Assembly (NCBI GenBank): GCA_026982515.1
Contig: JALSGY010000502.1
Span: 1 to 8,210, forward strand
DNA from: Paracoccaceae bacterium
GTDB lineage: Bacteria; Pseudomonadota; Alphaproteobacteria; Rhodobacterales; Rhodobacteraceae
DNA length: 8,210 nt
Reading direction: 5' to 3'
In this document: piece after piece, positions 1 to 5,687 of the stretch
Layout: each line of letters begins with the position of its first letter
Position numbering within the stretch: the first letter of the stretch is position 1
Notes under the pieces: generated by a model
What the model was told of the DNA's origin: nothing
Databases searched by the model: none
The model's input: only the letters and a program-made list of their open reading frames with translations
Program-made: the position numbers and the translations under genes

Positions 1-893
1 TCATCGCCGCACCGAGGGAAGACTACACCCGGGCACTGGTTTCGGTGCGCTCCATCGAGCACGAGGAAAAATCCCCCGGGGGGGAGCCGGTTCTGGTGGC
101 CGAGGGGATCTCGGCGGCTTACGGCAATCGGGTGCAGGTGCTGAAGGACGTGAGCATCGAGGTGCACCCCGGCCAGACGCTGGCGGTGGTGGGCGAGAGC
201 GGCTCGGGCAAGTCGACGCTGGCGCGGGTGATCACCGGGCTTCTGCCGCCGTTTGCGGGCGAGGTGCGCTTTGCCGGGCGGCGGCTTGCTCCGGCGCTGG
301 CCGAGCGTTCCAGGGATGACCTGCGCGAGCTGCAGATGATCTACCAGATGGCCGACGTGGCGATGAACCCGCGCCAGACGGTGGAAACCATCATCGGCCG
401 GCCGCTGGAGTTCTACTTCGGGCTGAAGGGGCGCAGGAAGCGCAACCGCGTGGTCGAGCTGCTCGACGAGATCGAGATGGGCGCCGAGTTCATCGACCGC
501 TACCCGGCAGAGCTGTCGGGCGGCCAGAAGCAGCGGGTCTGCATTGCGCGCGCCCTGGCCGCCCGGCCGAAGCTGATCATCTGCGACGAGGTGACCAGCG
601 CGCTCGATCCGCTGGTGGCCGACGGCATCCTCAAGCTGCTCCTTCGTCTGCAGGCGCGCGAGGATGTGGCCTATCTGTTCATCACTCACGATATCGCCAC
701 GGTTCGCGCGATCGCCGATTCCATCGCGGTGATGTACCAAGGGGAGCTGGTACGCTACGGTCCGAAATCGCGGGTGCTCAACCCGCCTTTCGACGATTAC
801 ACCGATCTGCTGCTGTCCTCGGTGCCGAAGATGGAGATCGGCTGGCTGGAGAAGGTGCTGGCGGCGCGCCGGATGGAAAGCGCCGGCAACTGA
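1..893 (+). CDS. ABC transporter ATP-binding protein, fused double-NBD oligopeptide/dipeptide type (C-terminal half only)
   Basis: This is the ATPase of a peptide-type (Dpp/Opp/Gsi-like) importer; it would hydrolyse ATP at the cytoplasmic face of the inner membrane. The frame is open to the left edge, so the gene starts outside the window; the GTG at 45 is only an internal codon. Residues encoded at 18-44 (EDYTRAL...) resemble the tail of a first Opp-type NBD, and the same kind of tail (DDYTDLLLS) recurs at 792-818 after the second NBD. This indicates two tandem ATPase halves in one chain. The visible NBD is complete: Walker A GESGSGKST at 192-218, Q-loop region followed by MNPRQTV, signature LSGGQKQR at 513-536, Walker B LIICDE at 573-590, and H-loop histidine at 687-689. 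The family is certain. The substrate is not visible here; the permease and binding-protein genes should lie upstream. Confidence 0.92.
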   Translation, partial: IAAPREDYTRALVSVRSIEHEEKSPGGEPVLVAEGISAAYGNRVQVLKDVSIEVHPGQTLAVVGESGSGKSTLARVITGLLPPFAGEVRFAGRRLAPALAERSRDDLRELQMIYQMADVAMNPRQTVETIIGRPLEFYFGLKGRRKRNRVVELLDEIEMGAEFIDRYPAELSGGQKQRVCIARALAARPKLIICDEVTSALDPLVADGILKLLLRLQAREDVAYLFITHDIATVRAIADSIAVMYQGELVRYGPKSRVLNPPFDDYTDLLLSSVPKMEIGWLEKVLAARRMESAGN

Positions 894-895
894 GT

Positions 896-914
896 GCCGC
901 CCGTGCCGGGCGGC
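896..914 (+). terminator. GC-rich hairpin immediately after the ABC gene
   Basis: A perfect 8-bp stem (GCCGCCCG / CGGGCGGC) with a TGC triloop begins 2 nt after the TGA at 891-893. No U-run follows, so it is either a Rho-assisted or weak terminator, or a 3'-end stabilising hairpin. A dispersed motif (927-953) follows 12 nt later. Confidence 0.45.
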
Positions 915-926
915 GCGCTGCGCGGC

Positions 927-953
927 GAGTATTTGGGGCAAGATGAAGGAGGC
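927..953 (+). repeat. Dispersed intergenic motif, copy 1
   Basis: This 27-nt element has the conserved blocks GAGTATTTG and GCAAGATGAAG, followed by an AGGAGGC tail. It matches 25 of 27 positions of the element on the - strand at 5601-5627. It lies just 3' of a stop-adjacent hairpin, in the sense orientation of the upstream gene. Its tail supplies the AGGAGG at 947-952 that would serve as ribosome-binding site for the next gene's GTG at 959. The function is unknown to me. Confidence 0.6.
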
Positions 954-958
954 ATCCG

Positions 959-2023
959 GTGCGAAGGGGGAATGCTGTCGCAAATGACCCCGGCGGTTGC
1001 GGGGCGATGAGGGGCGCGGCGCGGCTGGCCGTGCTGTTGTGGGCACTCGTTCTGGTGTCGCTGGGGGCGAAGGCGGAGGCGCCGCTGGAGGGGCGCATCC
1101 TGTTTCGCTCCGATCTGGCTCCCGAATCGACCCTGCGGATCGAGCTTGGCGAATGGGCGGAAAAAGAGCGCGCCGCCGTCACGGCCCTGTTCGCGGTGCT
1201 GGACGAGAATGTTCCCGGGGTGCTGGCGCGGGCCGGCGCGGCGGGTGCGATCAGCCTTTACCGCACCGCCGGTCCTTCTCCGCAGCATCCGGCCGCGGCC
1301 TGGGCGCGGCGTCGGCACGAGGCTTCGGTGATCTTCCGCGACGATTTCTTCCGTTCCGGGCGGCCCAACCGCCTGGGGGTGGATTATTCCAACTGGCTGT
1401 TCGTGCATGAAGTGGTTCATCTGGCCGATCCGGTTGGCCAGATCGCGCGCTCAAGGGAATGGCGCGCCCTGGTCGAAACCCGCATCGCGCGGGTGAAGGA
1501 GCGGCTGGCGGCCCGGGGACTGACGGTGCGCGAGGCCATGTTCAGCTACCTCGACGCTCCTGCGTTGGAGGAGGGACTGCCCAGCGTCTATGCCGCGCTC
1601 AGCCTGCATGAAGCCCTTTCCGAATATGCCGCGGCCTATCTCTTCGGGGCGGATTTCGCCTTTCCCGAAGAGATCGCCGAATTCCTGCAAGAGCGTCTGT
1701 TCTCTGCGCCCTCGCCTGCGGAGATCACCATCGCTACGGCCTACAGGAAGGCCAGCAGGCTCAACCGCGAGGGCGATGCGGCCGGCGCCGAGGCGGTGCT
1801 GGGGGCGGCGCTGGCGCAGGTGCCCGATTTCGCGATGGGGTATTACCTGCGCGGCTATGTCCGGCTGGCGCTTCAGGATTATGCCGGGGCCGACCGCGAC
1901 TGGGAAGAGGCGCTTCGGCTGATCCCGGAAAGTGACGGGCGTGAAAGGGACGATGTGGAGACGGCTCGCGCCTATCTGCGGGAGAGGTTGAGCGAGGGGG
2001 AACGGGCTGAACCTGGCCGCTGA
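959..2023 (+). CDS. Secreted HExxH (zincin-like) protein with C-terminal TPR-like region
   Basis: I do not recognise a named family. Residues 17-41 form a good Sec signal peptide: a basic start, a hydrophobic core (LAVLLWALVLVSLGA), then an AKA/AEA cleavage site, so the product is probably periplasmic. Residues 150-154 are HEVVH (1406-1420), the zinc-binding motif of metallopeptidases. About 65 residues later HEALSEYAAAYL (217-228) resembles the Glu-bearing helix that gives the third ligand in several zincins; Glu218 or Glu222 are candidates. Residues about 256-323 form two TPR-like helical hairpins (YYLRGYVRLALQDYAGA, then DWEEALRLIP). Start choice: GTG at 959 has AGGAGG at 947-952, 6 nt away. 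ATG at 1007 has no good Shine-Dalgarno but gives a canonical signal peptide, and the 16 codons between look non-coding (CGA, AGG, AAT). True length is 354 or 338 aa. A zinc peptidase is inferred, not proven. Confidence 0.75.
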   Translation: MRRGNAVANDPGGCGAMRGAARLAVLLWALVLVSLGAKAEAPLEGRILFRSDLAPESTLRIELGEWAEKERAAVTALFAVLDENVPGVLARAGAAGAISLYRTAGPSPQHPAAAWARRRHEASVIFRDDFFRSGRPNRLGVDYSNWLFVHEVVHLADPVGQIARSREWRALVETRIARVKERLAARGLTVREAMFSYLDAPALEEGLPSVYAALSLHEALSEYAAAYLFGADFAFPEEIAEFLQERLFSAPSPAEITIATAYRKASRLNREGDAAGAEAVLGAALAQVPDFAMGYYLRGYVRLALQDYAGADRDWEEALRLIPESDGRERDDVETARAYLRERLSEGERAEPGR

Positions 2024-2058
2024 CGATGCGTATGTGCATCCGGCGCCGGGCAAGGGAA

Positions 2059-2083
2059 GGCCCCGCGGTTGCTCCGCGGGGCC
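2059..2083. terminator. Bidirectional terminator hairpin between convergent genes
   Basis: A perfect 10-bp stem (GGCCCCGCGG / CCGCGGGGCC) with a 5-nt loop lies between the + gene ending at 2023 and the - gene ending at 2111. Read on the - strand it is followed by TTCCCTTG, the better terminator tail. On the + strand the tail is CTGCGTTACTT. It probably ends transcription of the nucleotidase gene and may serve both. Confidence 0.6.
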
Positions 2084-2110
2084 CTGCGTTACTTCACTGG
2101 CCGGAAGGCT

Positions 2111-3637
2111 TCAGTTACCCACCGTCCTGATGCGCCCCTCGACCTTGACGTTCACCTTGCCCATCTTCTCGATGTAGGCGATCACGTCATTGGCCATCAG
2201 GTTGCCGTTGCCCTGGTCGATCAGCACCCGGCCGCCGCCCAGCATGGTGTAGCCGTCGCCGCCGCGCAGCATGTAGTCGTTGGTGGCCAGCTTGTAGAGC
2301 GCGTTCACGTCCAGATCGGCGCCATTCACCTTGACCGAAACCACCCGCGCGCCCGGCGGTGCGGTGGGATCCCAGACCACCTCGAGCCCCGAGACCTGCG
2401 GGAAGCGGCCCGAGCCCTTCTCGAACTTGGAAAATCCGTTTTCCAGCGCGTCCAGAACCTGCTGGCCGGTGATCTCCACCAGCACCGTGGCGTTGCCGAA
2501 GGGCAGTTCCGTCATGATGTCGCGGCGGGTCAGTTCGGTGCCCGCTTCGTAGATGCGGTCGGCCCGGATGCCGCCGCCGTTGGTGATGGCGATGTCCGCC
2601 CCGGTGGCGGCGCGCATGGCATCGGCAACCAGGTTGCCCATGGTGGCCTCGCCGCCGCGCACCTTGTTGCGGCGCGAATCGAGCACGTTCTCGGTGACCC
2701 CGATCACCACGTTGAGGCTTTCGTCGAGCTTCTTGCGGAAGGCATCCACCATTTCCTGGCTGGCCGGATCGGGGGTGACCCTGGCAGTATCGATGAAGCG
2801 GAAATCGGGCACCCAGCGCACCTTGCGCTTGCCGTCCTTCTCGGTGATCGTCACGTAGAGATCCACCGGCGAGAGAAAGCGCCCCTCGATCGAGGTTTCC
2901 ACATAGGCGGTGATGCCGTCATAGGAGGTGGCGTAGGAATGATCGTCGCCCGAGATGATCACGTCGAAGGCCTTGCTGGCGATCAGCAGGCGGTCGTTTT
3001 CCTGGTTGGTCTGCACCACCCCGATCACCAGGTCGGCCCCGTCGGCGCGGGCCTGTTTCGCGGCAGCGATCCCCGTCTCGACAGTGGGCAGGAACTTCAG
3101 GTCGCCCGAGTTGGAGACCTCCGGCGTGGTGTCCTGGGCCACCGGGATCAGCGCCACCTTCAGGCCCTCGAACTCCTTGAACATCACGCCGCCCAAGCCC
3201 TCGACCGGCGAGCCGTCGGCATTGGTGATGTTGATCGCCGCCCAGGGCGCCTTGGAGGCGGCGCGCTTCTCGAGGAAGTTCTCGACCCCGAAGTCGAACT
3301 CATGGTTGCCCGGCACCGCGATGTCGAAGGGCACCAGGTTGGTCAGGTCGATCATGTTCTGGCCCTTGTCGAAGCCCGACAGGACGGAAGGCGAGAGCAT
3401 GTCGCCATCGAATACATAGAGCGTGTTGGGATTGGCGGCGCGTTCCGCCAGCGCCACCGCATTGAGCCGCGCCACGCCGCCGCGGCCCTTTTCCTCGTCG
3501 AAGTTGTAGATGTCGCCGATGCCGAGAATGGTCAGCTTCACCTCCTGCTGGGCCAGCGCCGGGGTGGCAGCCCCGACCGCGGCGAGCATGGCCGAGCCGG
3601 CCGCCAGCGCCGTGAGTTTCCTGAAATTGATCGGCAT
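2111..3637 (-). CDS. Periplasmic 5'-nucleotidase / UshA-family metallophosphatase with altered metal site
   Basis: The protein is 508 aa with a signal peptide (residues 1-29, cleavage near ALA-QQ), then a metallophosphatase domain (about 33-285) and a 5'-nucleotidase C-terminal domain (about 310-470). The family hydrolyses nucleotides, UDP-sugars or related phosphoesters in the periplasm. Family marks present: GD at 78-79, GNHEFDFG at 110-117 with the catalytic His112 and Asp115, NGGGIR at 353-358, RFPQVSG at 411-417, and GGDGY at 459-463, which form the substrate pocket. Marks altered: the usual DxH is D42-I-Y44, the usual THxG region reads QTN (209-211), and the usual GHxH reads GDDHS (230-234). 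Two metal-binding histidines therefore appear replaced. The ATG start has GGGGAG upstream. The gene is monocistronic: convergent with the HExxH gene and divergent from the pyrD operon. The family call is firm; activity and substrate are uncertain. Confidence 0.88.
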   Translation of the reverse strand: MPINFRKLTALAAGSAMLAAVGAATPALAQQEVKLTILGIGDIYNFDEEKGRGGVARLNAVALAERAANPNTLYVFDGDMLSPSVLSGFDKGQNMIDLTNLVPFDIAVPGNHEFDFGVENFLEKRAASKAPWAAINITNADGSPVEGLGGVMFKEFEGLKVALIPVAQDTTPEVSNSGDLKFLPTVETGIAAAKQARADGADLVIGVVQTNQENDRLLIASKAFDVIISGDDHSYATSYDGITAYVETSIEGRFLSPVDLYVTITEKDGKRKVRWVPDFRFIDTARVTPDPASQEMVDAFRKKLDESLNVVIGVTENVLDSRRNKVRGGEATMGNLVADAMRAATGADIAITNGGGIRADRIYEAGTELTRRDIMTELPFGNATVLVEITGQQVLDALENGFSKFEKGSGRFPQVSGLEVVWDPTAPPGARVVSVKVNGADLDVNALYKLATNDYMLRGGDGYTMLGGGRVLIDQGNGNLMANDVIAYIEKMGKVNVKVEGRIRTVGN

Positions 3638-3691
3638 TGTCGTTATCTCCCCTTGTCCCTCGGTTTCTGTCGTATGTCATCGATACATGCC

Positions 3692-3720
3692 ATGGTTGTA
3701 CTTTCCATGACGTAAGTCAA
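3692..3720 (-). promoter_or_regulatory. Candidate promoter of the nucleotidase gene
   Basis: On the - strand, TTGACT (3720-3715) is followed after 17 nt by AACCAT (3697-3692), a good -35 and a weak -10, about 55 nt before the start codon. A short dyad TGAC-N4-GTCA (3708-3719) overlaps the -35, as an operator would. This is pattern matching only. Confidence 0.3.
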
Positions 3721-3756
3721 AGAGTTGTGGGACAGGCCGTGCCACCCCCGCACGGG

Positions 3757-3776
3757 GCCGCACCGGCCGGTACGGC
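3757..3776. promoter_or_regulatory. Near-perfect palindrome upstream of the DUF952-pyrD-arsC operon, candidate operator
   Basis: The core ACCGGCCGGT (3762-3771) is a perfect 10-nt palindrome. After one mismatched pair (3761/3772) it extends into GCCG and CGGC arms, so 9 of 10 pairs match with no loop. It ends 1 nt before a candidate -35 (3778). The loopless symmetry suits a dimeric protein site better than an RNA terminator. The regulator is not known. Confidence 0.4.
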
Positions 3777-3777
3777 A

Positions 3778-3806
3778 TTGACGGTAGGCGCGTGGCAGTG
3801 CATCAA
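3778..3806 (+). promoter_or_regulatory. Candidate promoter of the DUF952-pyrD-arsC operon
   Basis: TTGACG (3778-3783) followed after 17 nt by CATCAA (3801-3806) gives a strong -35 and a weak -10. The expected transcription start falls at about 3813, virtually on the ATG at 3814. That would make the mRNA leaderless and would explain why no Shine-Dalgarno sequence is seen before this gene. Confidence 0.35.
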
Positions 3807-3813
3807 CCGGTTC

Positions 3814-4161
3814 ATGCTGATCTACAAGGTACTCAGGGCACCGGAATGGGCGGAGTTGCGCCGCCTGGGCGTCTCTCCCGGCGCCCCTGTCGATGTGGCC
3901 GACGGTTTCGTCCACTTCTCCACCGGCGAGCAGCTGGCCGAAACCTGCGCCCGGCATTTCGCCGGTGAAACCGGGCTGGTGCTCCTGGCGCTCGAATCGG
4001 AAGAACTGGGCGAGGCCCTAAAATGGGAACCCTCGCGCGGCGGGGCGCTGTTTCCGCATCTCTACCGCGAACTGCGGATGTCCGACATCGTCTGGCAGAC
4101 CGATCTGCCGCTCGGCCCCGATGGCCGCCATCGGTTTCCCGAAGGCATCGCGTGCGACTGA
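3814..4161 (+). CDS. DUF952 domain protein
   Basis: This 115-aa cytoplasmic protein matches the DUF952 family over its full length. It starts with MLIYKV, has DGFVHFST at residues 30-37 (family pattern DGFIHxST), an HF at 48-49, and the block LKWEPSRGGALFPHLY at 69-84, the family's most conserved stretch. The function of DUF952 is not established to my knowledge. The ATG at 3814 is chosen because homology begins there; the frame stays open upstream to 3637, but that part has no family similarity. There is no recognisable ribosome-binding site, so the transcript may be leaderless. Its stop overlaps the pyrD start by 10 nt, making it the first gene of the pyrD operon, and I recall this pairing from related genomes. 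Confidence 0.88.
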   Translation: MLIYKVLRAPEWAELRRLGVSPGAPVDVADGFVHFSTGEQLAETCARHFAGETGLVLLALESEELGEALKWEPSRGGALFPHLYRELRMSDIVWQTDLPLGPDGRHRFPEGIACD

Positions 4162-5210
4162 TCGAAAGGCTTGGCCTGCGGGCGTTGCATCGGCTCGATC
4201 CGGAGCTCGCACACACCCTGGCGCTGAAGGCGCTGAAGGCGGGGCTGGCCACGCTGCCCGGGCCCGTCACCTCGCCGCGGCTGGTCTGCACGCTGGCCGG
4301 GCTTTCCCTGCCCAATCCGGTGGGCCTGGCAGCCGGCTTCGACAAGAACGCCGAAGCCGTGGCCCCCCTGATGCGCGCGGGCTTCGGTTTCATCGAGCTG
4401 GGCGCGGCTACCCCCCGGCCGCAGCCGGGCAACCCCCGCCCGCGGTTGTTCCGTCTGCCCGAGGACAGGGCGGTGATCAACCGTTTCGGCTTCAACAACG
4501 ACGGGGCGGAGGCCATCGCCCGGCGCCTTGCCCGGCGGCCTTCGGGGATTCCGGTGGGGCTGAACCTCGGGGCCAACAAGGACAGCCCCGACCGCGCCGC
4601 CGATTACGCCCGGGTGCTCGAAACCTGCGGCCCCTTCATCGATTTCGCCACCGTCAACGTTTCGTCCCCCAACACCGAAAGGCTGCGCGAGCTGCAGGGC
4701 AGGGCGGCGCTGTCGGCGCTTCTGGCGGGCGTGATGGCGGCGCGTGCGGCTCTGCCCCGGCCGGTGCCGGTGTTTCTCAAGATCGCGCCGGATCTCGACG
4801 AGCGCGAGCTGGAGGAAATCGCCGAAGTGGCCAGCGAAGGCGGCATTGACGCGATCATTGCCACCAACACCACGCTGTCGCGCGAAGGGCTGCGCAGCGC
4901 CGGTGCGCAACAGCCCGGCGGGCTGTCCGGCGCGCCGCTGTTCGAACGCTCCACCCGGGTGCTGGCCCGGCTCTCGAAGCTTACTGCGGGAAGGATCCCG
5001 CTGATCGGCGTGGGCGGGGTAAGCTCTGCCGAAGAGGCGCTGGCCAAGATCAGGGCCGGGGCCAGTGCGGTGCAGCTTTACACGGCGATGGTGTTCGAGG
5101 GCCTGTCGCTCGCCGCCCGCATCGCCCGCGATCTCGATGCCGCCCTTGAACGCGAGGGCCTTGCCAACATATCCCGGGCCGTGGGAACCGAAAGGGAGAA
5201 ATGGCTGTGA
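4152..5210 (+). CDS. pyrD: Dihydroorotate dehydrogenase (quinone), class 2
   Basis: PyrD oxidises dihydroorotate to orotate, step four of UMP synthesis, passing electrons through FMN to membrane quinone. The 352-aa length and the N-terminal helices (residues about 1-35) that bind the membrane mark class 2. Motifs: AGFDKN at 61-66, NRFGFNN at 110-117 (an FMN/substrate region), NVSSPNT at 169-175 with the catalytic serine expected at Ser172, the lysine in FLKIAPD at 208-214, TNTT at 238-241, GGLSG at 256-260, GVGGV at 286-290 and QLYTA at 308-312 for the FMN phosphate. The GTG at 4152 is chosen because it yields the usual MRLIERLGLRALHRL start and has GAAGG 6 nt upstream; the ATG at 4023 lies inside DUF952 and is rejected. 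It overlaps DUF952 and the ArsC gene by 10 nt each, so the three are probably translationally coupled. Confidence 0.96.
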   Translation: MRLIERLGLRALHRLDPELAHTLALKALKAGLATLPGPVTSPRLVCTLAGLSLPNPVGLAAGFDKNAEAVAPLMRAGFGFIELGAATPRPQPGNPRPRLFRLPEDRAVINRFGFNNDGAEAIARRLARRPSGIPVGLNLGANKDSPDRAADYARVLETCGPFIDFATVNVSSPNTERLRELQGRAALSALLAGVMAARAALPRPVPVFLKIAPDLDERELEEIAEVASEGGIDAIIATNTTLSREGLRSAGAQQPGGLSGAPLFERSTRVLARLSKLTAGRIPLIGVGGVSSAEEALAKIRAGASAVQLYTAMVFEGLSLAARIARDLDAALEREGLANISRAVGTEREKWL

Positions 5211-5551
5211 ACATCACCATCTGGCACAACCCGCGCTGCACCAAGTCGCGCCAGACGCTGGCCCTGCTGCACGAACGCGGGATCGAACCGGAAATCAGGC
5301 TTTATCTGAAGGATCCGCCGGATGCGGAGGAAATCCGCGCCGTGCAGAAGATGCTCGGCCTGCCGGTGACCGGTTTCACCCGCACCGGGGAAAAGATCTT
5401 CCGCGAGCTGGGCCTGAGCAAGGACAGCCCCGAGGATGAAATCATCAGGGCCATGGCCGAACACCCGATCCTGATCGAGCGCCCGATCGTGATCGCCGGG
5501 GCGCGCGCGGCACTGGGCCGTCCCCCGGAGGCGGTGCTGGAGATCCTGTAG
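5201..5551 (+). CDS. arsC: ArsC-family (glutaredoxin-dependent type) arsenate reductase-like protein
   Basis: This is a 116-aa thioredoxin-fold protein. The N-terminal IWHNPRCTKSRQTL carries the catalytic Cys13, aligned with Cys12 of the E. coli R773 enzyme. Arg61, Arg94 and Arg107 match the three arginines that bind arsenate there, and the ending HPILIERPIV...GRPPEAVLEIL is typical. By family it would reduce arsenate to arsenite using glutathione/glutaredoxin. The ATG at 5201 has GGGAG just upstream and overlaps the pyrD stop. No arsR, arsB/acr3 or arsH is visible, so an arsenic role is not supported by context; chromosomal homologues are often in such housekeeping positions. Confidence 0.9.
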   Translation: MAVNITIWHNPRCTKSRQTLALLHERGIEPEIRLYLKDPPDAEEIRAVQKMLGLPVTGFTRTGEKIFRELGLSKDSPEDEIIRAMAEHPILIERPIVIAGARAALGRPPEAVLEIL

Positions 5552-5600
5552 CCGGGTCTGTCTGCCGCTGGGAAGCGTTTTCGCAAGGTGAAGGGGACGG

Positions 5601-5627
5601 GCCTTCTTCATCTTGCCTCAAATACTC
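5601..5627 (-). repeat. Dispersed intergenic motif, copy 2
   Basis: On the - strand this has GAGTATTTG and GCAAGATGAAG blocks with an AAGGC tail; it differs from the copy at 927-953 at only two of 27 positions. It again lies downstream of stop-adjacent GC hairpins, in the sense orientation of the gene that has just ended (MATE). Here no gene starts after it, so the tail is not acting as a ribosome-binding site. Confidence 0.6.
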
Positions 5628-5645
5628 CCCGAGCGGAGCGGAATG

Positions 5646-5687
5646 CCGCCCCGGCAGGGGCGGGCAAAAGGTGTGCGCCGCAGGCGC
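5646..5687 (-). terminator. Double hairpin after the MATE gene
   Basis: On the - strand the first stem (GCGCC / GGCGC, TGC loop, 5687-5675) abuts the stop codon and is followed by ACACCTTTTG, a modest T-run. A second stem (CCGCCCC / GGGGCGG, 4-nt loop, 5663-5646) follows. The TGC triloop next to the stop is shared with the hairpin after the ABC gene. A terminator is likely, of moderate strength. Confidence 0.45.

Larger units (their letters stand above)
5552..5687. other. Intergenic region between convergent operons: hairpins and dispersed motif
   Basis: These 136 nt hold no gene. From left to right there is a degenerate motif-like string on the + strand (5574-5594, sharing GCAAG-TGAAGG), a weak 5-bp hairpin (5590-5594 with 5602-5606), the - strand motif copy (5601-5627), and two hairpins belonging to the 3' end of the MATE gene. 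It looks like the shared termination zone of both operons. Confidence 0.5.

Noticed and set aside
943..987. Mini-ORF of 14 codons starting at the ATG inside the dispersed motif
   Set aside because: It starts within a repeat, has no ribosome-binding site of its own, and overlaps the next gene start out of frame; the matching ATG in the other copy gives no support.
2069..3715. Long 548-codon open frame on the + strand opposite the nucleotidase gene
   Set aside because: It is the antisense shadow of a clear family gene in GC-rich DNA; its translation is rich in His, Arg, Gly and Asp with no domain, signal peptide or ribosome-binding site, and it would read through the 2059-2083 hairpin.
3637..3813. 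N-terminal extension of the DUF952 gene to 3637
   Set aside because: The extra 59 codons cross the divergent promoter region and have no DUF952 similarity; the family begins at the ATG at 3814.
4023..4151. N-terminal extension of pyrD to the ATG at 4023
   Set aside because: This stretch lies inside the conserved part of DUF952 in another frame; PyrD homology begins at the GTG at 4152, which has its own ribosome-binding site.
5201..5551. Arsenic resistance operon
   Set aside because: Only an ArsC-family gene is present, coupled to pyrD; there is no regulator or arsenite exporter, and MATE proteins are not known arsenite pumps.
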